Source: JADJNW01 sp046314415 (GTDB lineage Bacteria; Bacteroidota; Bacteroidia; Chitinophagales; Saprospiraceae). From it: DNA of 9,748 nucleotides. The notes under the pieces were generated by a model. The model was not told the DNA's origin. It did no database searches and saw only the letters and a program-made list of their open reading frames with translations. The DNA is taken from positions 1 to 9,748 of the forward strand of contig JBKBWT010000234.1 of the NCBI GenBank assembly GCA_046314415.1. Reading direction: 5' to 3'. The first letter of the stretch is position 1; each line of letters starts with the position of its first letter. The position numbers and the translations under genes were made by a program. Shown piece by piece: positions 1 through 7,215 of the stretch.

Positions 1-304
1 TGCGCGGACGACAACGACTTGTTATTGGGCGACAACGACGAGTTATTGGGCGACAACGACGAGTTATTGGGCGACAACGACGAGTTATTGGGCGACAACG
101 ACGAGTTATTGGGCGACAACGACGAGTCATCGGGCGACAACGACGGGTTATCGGGAGACAACGACGAGTTATTGGGCGACAACGACGAGTCATTGGGCGA
201 CAACGACGAGTTATTGGGCGACAACGACGAGTTATTGGGCGACAACGACGAGCTATCGGGCGACAACGACGGGTTATCGGGAGACAACAACAAGTTGTCG
301 GGAG
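1..304. repeat. 21-bp tandem repeat array (minisatellite), about 13 full copies
   Basis: From about position 5 to 304 a 21-bp unit, consensus gagttattgggcgacaacga plus a final c, is repeated head to tail without spacers. Full units start at 19, 40, 61 and so on every 21 bp up to 271. The left edge (1-18) is a partial unit and the unit starting at 292 decays after 304. Units starting at 40, 61, 82, 103, 166, 208 and 229 are identical; the others differ at 1-5 sites. The two-unit block 129-162 recurs exactly at 255-288, so there is a higher-order 126-bp (six-unit) period. Read in frame 1 the unit gives LLGDNDE, but all three forward frames and two of three reverse frames of this unit lack stops. 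The open frame therefore does not show that the array is translated. Copies are more degenerate at the right end, as expected for slippage-generated arrays. The function is unknown. Confidence 0.95.
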
Positions 305-648
305 AAGCTTACGATAACCTACTTCAGACTGGCAAAATGCTTGATAAAGCCTGCAAAAAGCCCCTCCTGCTATTTTTAAGTACAAAAAAACTGACTTTAG
401 TAGAAATTTATACCGCAAAAGGCGTTTTTATTACCCACCTATTGGTTAAAAAGATTAATTTTATAGAACATAGCATGACAAATGGTTTGGTTGACCTGCA
501 AAGCGCATCGCGTTTTTAGTCCAAAGCGCTCCCCAATTTTACCACACCCGTTGCATATTGTAATCATGAGTAAAACTACGTTCTTTTTATTATAAAAAAC
601 ATTTACACAAATGTTTGTGTATTCCTAAAACCTAAATATACCCCTGCT
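305..648. other. AT-rich intergenic region with no convincing gene
   Basis: After the repeat array the sequence is AT-rich and no convincing gene is visible. An open frame continues from the array to a stop at 517-519, with an in-frame ATG at 337-339. Its roughly 60-residue tail is low in complexity, has no recognisable motif and has no clear initiation region. From 520 to 648 lies the upstream region of the gene starting at 649. I see no exact TAnnTTTG promoter there; the closest candidates (for example tacgttct near 579, or atgtttg inside the palindrome 604-621) have mismatches. No tRNA or riboswitch-like structure is apparent. Confidence 0.6.
604..621. promoter_or_regulatory. 18-bp perfect palindrome upstream of the EAD11-TonB_C gene
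   Basis: The sequence tacacaaa-tg-tttgtgta has two perfect 8-bp arms around a 2-bp centre. Its right edge is 27 bp before the start codon at 649. Position and symmetry fit an operator for a dimeric regulator, or a site overlapping the promoter, since the right arm contains a TTTG. No regulator gene lies nearby and I cannot match the site to a known regulator. Its regulatory role is inference. Confidence 0.35.
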
Positions 649-2559
649 ATGAAACCCATTCAGGATATCAAAAACGAGCTAAGAGAGAAATTACCACTGG
701 GTATTGACCTCACTATTGCTGCACTAAAAGCCAGTATTCCTGCCGATGTACCCAAGTACAATGACATCATTTTGCTAGACGGACGCTACCGCAAGTGGCA
801 TGAGGACATGATTAATGACGTGTTGACAAGTGAGGAACAGCGGGTAGAATTTAATCGCATTCAACAAGCCATTCTGGATTTTATCAATGCATTAGAGGAA
901 AAAGATTTTGTCAAACAACCGGAGGTATCTGCTGCTGCCGCGCAAGCTAAAAAAGGCAAGGTATTGTATCGGATTCCCAACCGCATGCAGGTGCAAAAAG
1001 AGGTAAAATGTTTGGTGCGCATTGCATTTAATGAGGAAATTCTGTACGAAGACCTGCAAAAAGAAACCGACGATGCGATAAAGGATGTCCGTATTGCGGA
1101 AGTCATGGGCGTAGAATTGCTTGATCCCAACGAACAAGCGGCTTTTAACATCCGTACCCTGTCCTCTAAGATTCAATCCATTGATGAACTGGCATACGCC
1201 GAATGGCTGTTTTACGTAAAGCCAATCATGGAGGGTTCTTTCCCGCTACTGTTGAAAGTAGCCGTAATAGAGATTATTGATGGGGTAGAACGCAAGCGCG
1301 AGGTGGTGTTAGAAGAGACCGTGCAAGTGGTAGCCGTGGAAGTACCGGCGGAAGAGCAGCCCCTGGCAGATAGCGGTTATACCCTACAAACGGCAGGCAA
1401 TATCGGCGGCGCTACACCGGCGGCGCCGGGTATTGGCAGAGAGACCATACGCAAAGCCAGCAAGGCAGGGGTGGCGCTACTGGCGCTCGGTATAGCGATG
1501 GCTATTTTAGCTTATTTGGTCTATAACCCCATTCAACAATCCGAGAACCTCATTGGTGACGGTGGCAGAAAGGGTTGGGATAAAATTAAAAATACGGAAG
1601 ATTCCACGGTACTCAAACAATTTTTAGAGGACAACCCAGAAGGCGAATTTGCCGACCTGGCGCTGGAGCGGCTAGCATCTTTGCGTTTTCAGATGGACGC
1701 AGTGCAGCAGGGCGATTCTATTATTTTGCAAATGACGGAGGGGAATTATCCCTTGCAGGTCGCAGTACTGGAAGATGGCGAAACGATCTATGATGTGGAG
1801 GTGATAAGTGGAGGAACGGTTGCCCTGGCTAGACCGTCTGCCCTTACTACTGCTGCGAGTTATTCCATTAAAGTGGTAGATGCCAAGGGCATTACGCGCA
1901 TTGTTCCTATTGAATTTATTGCCACTACTGATCCTAATAATCTTCCTGCTGCCGATACAGTTGTTAACATCGCAGCGCCGGTCGTTAATAACCAGCCTAA
2001 TAAAAAGCAGCCTCCTGCTTCGGTAAAACCGAACAAAAAGCCGGATAATGCTAATCCAAATCTGGTCAACCCTAACAAAAAGTCAGGTGCTGCAAAAGAT
2101 GATCGTAATAAAACGCCCCAGCCTACGGTCAACGTTGACCCGGCAAAGACCGTAGTGACCGAGCCAACTTACTCCTTTAAAAATGTGTCGCGTACGCCAA
2201 TTTATAAAACTTGCAATACCAAGCGCTTGCAGCAAGCCGAGGGCGAACGCCAGCGAAAACTGATCGAGCAAGCCCGCGGCTGCACGGAGGACGCTATTCG
2301 GAATTATATCAGAAATGAACTGAGTCGCACGCCGGAGGTGATGAATAACAAGCTTACGAAAACCGTGCAGGTACAATTTGTCGTGGACAAAAATGGACGG
2401 GTACAGGTGGAGACCATCGAGCAGAATTTCGACACGGACTTTAAGGACAAGGTCAGAAAAGTGGTCGAGTCGCTCCCGGAATTTGTACCTGGTCAGGACG
2501 CCATTGGCAACAAGGTTGCCGTGCGGTACAGCATTCCCATTACCTTCAAGGCGAATTAA
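649..2559 (+). CDS. Membrane-spanning protein: N-terminal EAD11-like domain, beta-rich domain, TM helix, C-terminal TonB domain
   Basis: 636 aa. Residues 1-85 resemble effector-associated domain 11, a death-like helical adaptor domain of bacterial conflict systems; typical are the YRKW segment around 47-50 and the EFNRIQQAILDFI helix around 67-79. Residues 104-230 form a beta-rich domain (RIPNRMQV, EVMGVELL, YAEWLFYVKP, PLLLKV) that I cannot name. Residues 264-272 are basic and precede one TM helix (about 273-292), predicting N-in/C-out topology. Residues 309-345 are helical, with a WDKIK...FLEDNPEGEFADLALERL pattern; 352-425 look like a beta-sandwich (SYSIKVVDAKG). Residues 445-505 are a Pro/Asn/Lys-rich spacer. 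About 515-636 match a Bacteroidota TonB C-terminal domain: Cys522 and Cys545, VQVQFVVDKNGRV, LPEFVPG and a terminal SIPITF. E. coli TonB is only 239 aa with a minimal cytoplasmic tail. The TM helix lacks the histidine TonB uses to engage ExbB/ExbD, so classical energy transduction is doubtful. The start has no Shine-Dalgarno, which is normal for the phylum. The gene appears monocistronic and converges on the next. Confidence 0.85.
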   Translation: MKPIQDIKNELREKLPLGIDLTIAALKASIPADVPKYNDIILLDGRYRKWHEDMINDVLTSEEQRVEFNRIQQAILDFINALEEKDFVKQPEVSAAAAQAKKGKVLYRIPNRMQVQKEVKCLVRIAFNEEILYEDLQKETDDAIKDVRIAEVMGVELLDPNEQAAFNIRTLSSKIQSIDELAYAEWLFYVKPIMEGSFPLLLKVAVIEIIDGVERKREVVLEETVQVVAVEVPAEEQPLADSGYTLQTAGNIGGATPAAPGIGRETIRKASKAGVALLALGIAMAILAYLVYNPIQQSENLIGDGGRKGWDKIKNTEDSTVLKQFLEDNPEGEFADLALERLASLRFQMDAVQQGDSIILQMTEGNYPLQVAVLEDGETIYDVEVISGGTVALARPSALTTAASYSIKVVDAKGITRIVPIEFIATTDPNNLPAADTVVNIAAPVVNNQPNKKQPPASVKPNKKPDNANPNLVNPNKKSGAAKDDRNKTPQPTVNVDPAKTVVTEPTYSFKNVSRTPIYKTCNTKRLQQAEGERQRKLIEQARGCTEDAIRNYIRNELSRTPEVMNNKLTKTVQVQFVVDKNGRVQVETIEQNFDTDFKDKVRKVVESLPEFVPGQDAIGNKVAVRYSIPITFKAN

Positions 2560-2595
2560 GTTTTTGCCAACGGGGCTTACAAGGGTAACAGCGGT
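2560..2595. other. Short convergent intergenic gap without visible terminator
   Basis: Only 36 bp separate the stop codons of the convergent genes on either side. I see no stem-loop followed by a T-run on either strand. Transcripts may therefore overlap at their 3' ends, or stop inside the opposing gene. Confidence 0.5.
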
Positions 2596-3819
2596 TTAGG
2601 CTTTTTGCAATTCGAGCAGAGTCACTTCCGGGAGGATGCCGACGCGCCCCGGGTAGCCAAGGAAACCCAAGCCGCGATTGACGTACAGGTACTGCGTGCC
2701 CTTTTGGTACAAGCCCGCCCATTGTTCGTAGATGTATTGCGCAGGACTCCATTTGAAGCCGGGGATTTCCACGCCAAACTGAAAGCCGTGCGTATGTCCG
2801 GAGAAAGTGATGGCAATGTCGCTGAAGTCCTTGGTAATCTGTGCATCCCAGTGGGTGGGGTCGTGGGAAAGGAGCAGTTTTAAGTTGGCAGCGTCCGAAC
2901 CCTGGTAAGCCTTGCTGAGGTCGCCGTACTTGGGGAAACGCGCCAGCGCCGAGTAATTTTCTACCCCGATGACGGCAACCGGCTGCCCGTTGATGTCGAG
3001 CACGCGGTTTTCGTTGAGCAGGAGATTCCAGCCCATCCTTTTATGAATGTCTTTCAGGAGGTTGAGGTTGGCGCGCTTGGCTTCCGGGTTGTCCCACTCC
3101 GCGTAATCGCCGTAGTCGTGATTGCCCAGCACCGAGAAGACGCCGTATTTGGCTTTGATTTGATTGAAAACATCTACGAAAGGCAGCATTTCAGCAGCGA
3201 CATTGTTGACGATATCGCCGGTAAAAAATACCAGGTCTGCGTTGACTTGGTTAATCATATCGATGGCATTGCGCACGGGGTCTTTCAACGTGAAGCTACC
3301 GGAGTGAATATCGGAAATTTGCACAATCTTCAAACCCACCAATTCTGCCGGTAAATCCTTGATTGCCACCGTTTTTTTATGCAGCTGATAACGATAAGGA
3401 TTGCGAATGATGCCATAAGTCAGGGTAACAAAAGGCACACTACCCATTAAAATCCCCAATTGCGACAAGAAGCGCGAGCGACTCAGGTCCACTTCCGGGT
3501 TGCCGCCAAAGCGGCTAATGCTCAGGGAGATCAGTCGCCGCAGATCGTCAATGAGTAGCACCGGCATGATGAGAAACTTGGAGATGTAAGCAATAAAAAC
3601 AATGGTTCGTAAGAAAGAGTAGGTTGCCTTACTCGTCTGCGGAAAGCTCGTGTATTCGGCGACCGCCATCAGCACTAATGCCAATACCGGTATCGACCAG
3701 TAGAGCACCGTCAACACGGTACGCGTCGTTGCCGACCAGTTTTGCATCATTACCCGAAATGCCTGAAACGCATAGACATCTATTGCCAACAAGAAGGCAA
3801 TCAATATTAAAAGGCGCAT
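2596..3819 (-). CDS. Membrane-anchored metallophosphoesterase (YkuE/YaeI-like)
   Basis: 407 aa from the ATG at 3819, which follows an AGGA-like sequence and opens directly into a membrane helix (MRLLILIAFLL). A longer reading frame starts at a TTG at 3942, but its 41 extra residues are polar and unlike the family. Four hydrophobic segments lie at about 1-21, 34-55, 70-91 and 119-138. The calcineurin-like phosphoesterase domain spans about 160-405 with all metal-binding motifs: DIH (170-172), GD (201-202), GNHD (232-235), SHD with His319, and GHTHG (341-345) with His342 and His344. All catalytic ligands are present, so it should be an active two-metal enzyme. Relatives of this group (COG1408) include enzymes acting on lipid or UDP-linked substrates; the substrate here cannot be read from sequence. 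It stands alone, convergent with the preceding gene (36 bp between stops) and divergent from the next. Its middle and 3' part look richer in G+C than the AT-rich genes to the right. Confidence 0.93.
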   Translation of the reverse strand: MRLLILIAFLLAIDVYAFQAFRVMMQNWSATTRTVLTVLYWSIPVLALVLMAVAEYTSFPQTSKATYSFLRTIVFIAYISKFLIMPVLLIDDLRRLISLSISRFGGNPEVDLSRSRFLSQLGILMGSVPFVTLTYGIIRNPYRYQLHKKTVAIKDLPAELVGLKIVQISDIHSGSFTLKDPVRNAIDMINQVNADLVFFTGDIVNNVAAEMLPFVDVFNQIKAKYGVFSVLGNHDYGDYAEWDNPEAKRANLNLLKDIHKRMGWNLLLNENRVLDINGQPVAVIGVENYSALARFPKYGDLSKAYQGSDAANLKLLLSHDPTHWDAQITKDFSDIAITFSGHTHGFQFGVEIPGFKWSPAQYIYEQWAGLYQKGTQYLYVNRGLGFLGYPGRVGILPEVTLLELQKA

Positions 3820-3985
3820 TTGTTTTCCTGATTTATACCTTACATTAATAGCCTGGGTTGCGTTTTTGTTGCATGCGCAGCCAATTTTCCGTTCAATGGT
3901 GGAGTAACAACGGGAGAAATGCGATTTATCATGCTTCAACAAATTTTTATCTGTTTTCCCCCAGCTTATGCAAAATAAATAATGC

Positions 3986-3993
3986 TACCTTTG
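3986..3993 (+). promoter_or_regulatory. Bacteroidota-type -7 promoter element (TAnnTTTG)
   Basis: TACCTTTG exactly matches the Bacteroidota primary-sigma -7 consensus TAnnTTTG. It lies 29 bp before the start codon at 4023, which would put transcription start near 4000 and give a leader of about 23 nt. The expected -33 TTG is not clearly present at 17-23 bp upstream (the region reads cagcttatg), so this is a half-consensus promoter. It would drive the unrecognised membrane protein and possibly the receptor gene behind it. Confidence 0.55.
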
Positions 3994-4022
3994 TCTAATC
4001 TGCAAAGTCTCACGCCACAGCT

Positions 4023-4595
4023 ATGCACAGGTTATTATCGTACATCCGCACTTCACCGGTGCTGAGGAGCACGCTTGTAGTGTTCTTCCTCGGCTGTGTC
4101 AGTGTAGGTGTGTTTGGCGAGTGGTTGGTGTTTCAGATTGTTCGGGCGGACATGCGGCGAAGCATGCAGGCAACCATAGCTGCTGCCGAGATGCCGACGA
4201 ATGATTTGGTTTTAATAAAAATAGCGGATGCCGCTACCCCAAAAGATTTTATTTGGGTGGAAGCGGGGCGCGAATTTCGTTACCAGGGACAGATGTATGA
4301 TATTGTACGCCAGGAAAAAGTAAATGATTCTACTTTTTATTACTGCGTTCATGATATTCGGGAATCACAGCTTTACGCCAACGTAGAAAAACAATTAGAA
4401 GATGAATTTTCGGCAAGCACTCAACATCAAACAAAACACCGTGAGCTGATTAAAAGGATTCCCGATTTTTATTTACTTTCTACTAATTCAATTACATTTA
4501 ATTTTAACACACACACTCCCAAACCACAACACAAGCTGCTGTTTTTTTTGGACACTCTCCTTTTTATTGATGCGCCGCCACCCGAAATCGCCTGA
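4023..4595 (+). CDS. Unrecognised single-span membrane protein upstream of the TonB-dependent receptor
   Basis: 190 aa, no family named with confidence. An N-terminal basic stretch (Arg3, Arg9, Arg15) precedes a hydrophobic helix at about 16-40, followed by RADMRR; this looks like an uncleaved membrane anchor. The most conserved-looking stretch is residues 77-127: FIWVEAGREFRYQGQMYDIV, an acidic turn, STFYYCVHDIRESQLYANVE. Its alternating pattern suggests a small beta-rich soluble domain, probably periplasmic. The tail after about 150 is Asn/Thr/Pro-rich, then hydrophobic (LLFFLDTLLFIDA) and ends in PPPEIA. It has its own TAnnTTTG element and lies 93 bp upstream of the TonB-dependent receptor on the same strand, with a PepSY-TM gene after that. 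From this position I infer an accessory role in metal or siderophore handling. There is no direct evidence of function. Confidence 0.75.
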   Translation: MHRLLSYIRTSPVLRSTLVVFFLGCVSVGVFGEWLVFQIVRADMRRSMQATIAAAEMPTNDLVLIKIADAATPKDFIWVEAGREFRYQGQMYDIVRQEKVNDSTFYYCVHDIRESQLYANVEKQLEDEFSASTQHQTKHRELIKRIPDFYLLSTNSITFNFNTHTPKPQHKLLFFLDTLLFIDAPPPEIA

Positions 4596-4629
4596 TTTTC
4601 AATTGATAAGACGGGTACCTTATTTGAAT

Positions 4630-4680
4630 AAATCAAATGACAAGCTTTGGAGTTTCCAGACGCAATCTGGCATTTGATTT
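4630..4680 (+). promoter_or_regulatory. Inverted repeat with nested hairpin just before the receptor gene
   Basis: Perfect 10-bp arms aaatcaaatg (4630-4639) and catttgattt (4671-4680) enclose a second hairpin, ccaga-cgcaa-tctgg (4656-4670), which abuts the right arm. A small tgga-gtt-tcca element (4649-4659, counting outer bases) overlaps its left side. The structure begins 34 bp after the preceding stop and ends 8 bp before the receptor ATG at 4689, followed by tattttaaat. It could be a terminator or attenuator for the upstream gene, or a translation-controlling leader for the receptor. An operator is less likely, given the 31-bp separation of the arms. The fold is seen; the role is inference. 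Confidence 0.5.
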
Positions 4681-4688
4681 TATTTTAA

Positions 4689-7127
4689 ATGCATCATAAA
4701 AATGAGATCATGATGAAAAATATGATACTTGGTAGCTTTATTATAATAAGCTGCCTGAGTAGTGTTTTGGCGCAAACCGTCAAAGTGATTGACCGCTCTA
4801 CGCTGGAGCCGCTGGAGTTTGTATCGGTCTTTAATAAAAATACACAAACAGTTATTACGACGAATGCTAAAGGTGAATTTGACCTGGCTACTTTTTCAGG
4901 CGTCGATAGCTTATCGTTCTCTCTCATTGGTTTTCAGCCACTTACAATAAGCATCCGGGATATTCAGGCTAGTAAATATTTGGTAAGATTGGGCGAAAGT
5001 CGCATTGCCTTGAATGAAGTAGTGGTGTCGGCGAATCGTTGGGAACAGGATAAAAGCGAAGTGGCGCAAAAGATTACATCCATCAATCCCAAAGAAATCG
5101 CCTTTCAAAATCCGCAAACGGCAGCGGATATGCTGGGGGCTTCGGCAAATGTATTCATTCAGAAAAGCCAATTGGGTGGCGGTAGCCCTATGATTCGCGG
5201 CTTTGCGACCAATCGCGTACTCATCGTCGTGGACGGCGTACGCATGAACAATGCGATTTACCGCAGCGGCAATTTGCAAAATGTGATTTCGCTGGATGCC
5301 AATGCGTTGGAGAGTGCTGAGGTTTTATTTGGTCCGGGTTCGGTCATTTATGGCAGCGATGCGATTGGCGGGGTGATGGATTTTCATACGTTGTCGCCGA
5401 AACTGGCTACGGGCGAGGGCATTCGCTTTGGTGGCAATGCGCTGACGCGCTGGTCGAGCGCGAATAATGAAAAAACCGGGCACGTGGATTTTAATATTGC
5501 CGGGCAAAAATGGGGTTTTACCACGAGCATTACTTACTCGGATTTTGATGATCTGATCATGGGCAGTAATGGACCGGAGGAATATTTACGTCCGGAATAT
5601 CAAGTTTTTGAAAATGGTAAAGATATTGTAGTAAAAAATACTAACCCGAAAAAGCAGGTGCGCAGCGGTTATCATCAATGGAATCTGATGCAGAAAATTC
5701 GCTTCAAGCCGAATAATAATTGGGATATTAATTATGGATTTCATTATTCAACCACCTCTTTAATACCGCGTTATGACCGTTTGATTGAATACCGCAATGG
5801 CACGCTCCGCGACGGGGAATGGTCGTATGGTCCCCAGCAATGGATGATGAATAGTTTAAATATTACAAATTTTCGCGAAAGCGGTGCCTATGACCGCGCA
5901 CGCCTCACGGTAGCGCTTCAGTATTATCAGGAAAGTCGGCTCGAGCGGCGTTTTGGACGGCTACAAAGGCTGAATCGAAAAGAAGAAGTAGGCGCTTTGT
6001 CTGTCAATCTTGATTTTGATAAAACGCTGAATGAAAAAACGAGTGTATTTTATGGTTTGGAAGGCGTGTATAATGAAATTACATCCAGGGCTTCTCAGCG
6101 CAATATTGAGACAAATGTAATAGAACCCATATCCACCCGCTACCCGAATGGCTCCATCTGGCAATCATATGCAGCTTATTTAAATTTAAAATCAAATGTA
6201 AGTGAGCAATTTACCTTGTTGGCGGGTTTGCGCTATACGCAATTTGATCTGGAGGCACCATTTGATAACACCTTTTTCCCCTTCCCCTTTGACGAAGCCA
6301 AGGTTAATGCGGGCGCTTTAAATGGCAGTTTGGGCTTGGTATTCCGACCGGCAAAAGATTGGCAGTTCAATCTCAATGCTTCTACGGGTTTTCGCGCGCC
6401 CAACGTGGACGACGTAGGCAAGGTATTTGACTCTGCGCCGGGCATTGTGGTGGTACCCAATCCTGATTTAGAATCAGAATATTCTTATAATATTGACCTA
6501 GGAATTATTAAAACCATTACAGATCGTGTAAAGATTGATGTAACCGGTTTTTATACAATATTAGATAATGCCATTGTACGGCGTAATTTTACATTTAATA
6601 ATCAAGATAGCATTTTATATGATGATGTCTTGAGTCAGGTACAAGCCCTGCAAAACATTGCTCAGGCGAATGTTTATGGGGTGCAGGCGGGTTTGGAGGC
6701 AGAATTATCGCCTAATTGGTCGCTCGCCAGCTATCTCACCTGGACAAAGGGCGAAGAGGAAGACGAAGCCACGGGCGAGAACGTGCCGCTGCGCCATGCG
6801 CCGCCGCTGTTTGGTGCCACATATTTGAATTATGAAGCCAATCGCTTTCGGGCGAGTTTATACGCCATGTATAACAGCGAGGTAAGTAATGCCAATCTGA
6901 CGCCTACGGAGCAAGCCAAACCGACGATTTATGCCAAAGATGAAAATGGCAAGCCTTATTCACCTGCGTGGTTTACTTTAAATTTTAAAGCGAGCTATCA
7001 AATCACGCCGGTATTACAACTGAATGTTGGGTTAGAAAATATACTCGATGAGCGCTACCGCCCTTATTCTTCGGGCATTGTGGCAGCAGGCAGGAATTTA
7101 ATACTCGGTTTAAGAGGAAGATTTTAA
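4689..7127 (+). CDS. TonB-dependent outer-membrane receptor (heme/siderophore-like)
   Basis: 812 aa. The first ATG (4689) is reported; ATGs at 4710 and 4713 give a tighter signal peptide (MKNMILGSFIIISCLSSVLA, cleavage before Gln29). Residues 30-103 are a carboxypeptidase-regulatory-like beta-sandwich common in Bacteroidota receptors (VKVIDRSTLEPLEFVSV, GEFDL, LSFSLIGFQPL). A TonB-box-like NEVVVSAN follows at 109-116. The plug covers about 120-235 with MIRGFATNRVLIVVDGVRMN and LFGPGSVIYGSDAIGGVM; the rest is a 22-strand-type barrel ending in NLILGLRGRF with a terminal Phe. YRSGNLQNVISLD, FRAPNVDDVGKVFD and the later FYTILDNAIVRR resemble the hemoglobin/hemin receptor branch (HmuR/HemR-like), so heme or a ferric siderophore is the likely substrate; this is not proven. 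Length is normal and no frameshift is seen. It sits between an unrecognised membrane protein and a PepSY-TM gene, which fits metal uptake. Confidence 0.95.
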   Translation: MHHKNEIMMKNMILGSFIIISCLSSVLAQTVKVIDRSTLEPLEFVSVFNKNTQTVITTNAKGEFDLATFSGVDSLSFSLIGFQPLTISIRDIQASKYLVRLGESRIALNEVVVSANRWEQDKSEVAQKITSINPKEIAFQNPQTAADMLGASANVFIQKSQLGGGSPMIRGFATNRVLIVVDGVRMNNAIYRSGNLQNVISLDANALESAEVLFGPGSVIYGSDAIGGVMDFHTLSPKLATGEGIRFGGNALTRWSSANNEKTGHVDFNIAGQKWGFTTSITYSDFDDLIMGSNGPEEYLRPEYQVFENGKDIVVKNTNPKKQVRSGYHQWNLMQKIRFKPNNNWDINYGFHYSTTSLIPRYDRLIEYRNGTLRDGEWSYGPQQWMMNSLNITNFRESGAYDRARLTVALQYYQESRLERRFGRLQRLNRKEEVGALSVNLDFDKTLNEKTSVFYGLEGVYNEITSRASQRNIETNVIEPISTRYPNGSIWQSYAAYLNLKSNVSEQFTLLAGLRYTQFDLEAPFDNTFFPFPFDEAKVNAGALNGSLGLVFRPAKDWQFNLNASTGFRAPNVDDVGKVFDSAPGIVVVPNPDLESEYSYNIDLGIIKTITDRVKIDVTGFYTILDNAIVRRNFTFNNQDSILYDDVLSQVQALQNIAQANVYGVQAGLEAELSPNWSLASYLTWTKGEEEDEATGENVPLRHAPPLFGATYLNYEANRFRASLYAMYNSEVSNANLTPTEQAKPTIYAKDENGKPYSPAWFTLNFKASYQITPVLQLNVGLENILDERYRPYSSGIVAAGRNLILGLRGRF

Positions 7128-7147
7128 TTTTAAAATAGAATCATAAT

Positions 7148-7203
7148 AATGATGGAGTAATGAAATAAAATATCATATTTTCGATTTTTATTACTCCATC
7201 ATT
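7148..7203 (+). terminator. Long stem-loop between receptor and PepSY genes
   Basis: Arms 7148-7165 and 7186-7203 pair over 18 positions with a single G-T mismatch. The core atgatggagtaat / attactccatcat (13 bp) is perfect. The loop is about 20 nt and AT-rich. It starts 20 bp after the receptor stop and ends 12 bp before the PepSY start codon. No clear T-run follows on the + strand (tacttaaaaag). It may be a partial terminator, or an mRNA-stabilising hairpin that lowers expression of the downstream gene relative to the receptor. Confidence 0.5.
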
Positions 7204-7215
7204 TACTTAAAAAGT

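Noticed and set aside
1..304. CRISPR array
   Set aside because: Units abut directly with no spacers, the period is only 21 bp, and variation is by point changes within units. This is a tandem repeat.
1..519. Acidic repeat protein (LLGDNDE repeats)
   Set aside because: The unit leaves five of six frames open, so openness is uninformative. The only ATG in frame lies after the array, and the tail has no protein-like features. Kept as a possibility in a finding only.
1860..2376. Minus-strand open frames inside the EAD11-TonB_C gene
   Set aside because: They overlap a full-length gene with clear domains and show no recognisable motifs of their own.
649..2559. Ordinary TonB energy transducer
   Set aside because: The C-terminal domain fits, but a roughly 270-residue cytoplasmic part, a TM helix lacking the ExbB/D-contact histidine and the absence of exbB/exbD nearby argue against the standard role.
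3043..3354. Plus-strand open frame opposite the metallophosphoesterase
   Set aside because: It is antisense to the catalytic domain and has no motif or initiation signal; a shadow frame.
3820..3942. 41-residue N-terminal extension of the metallophosphoesterase
   Set aside because: It begins at a TTG, is polar and unlike the family. The ATG at 3819 has an AGGA-like site and starts at a membrane helix.
4643..4650. Promoter for the receptor (aagctttg)
   Set aside because: One mismatch to TAnnTTTG and a TTG only 16 bp upstream; it also lies inside the hairpin element. Too weak to list.
7148..7203. Insertion-sequence ends
   Set aside because: The arms enclose only 20 bp, with no transposase and no flanking target duplication visible.
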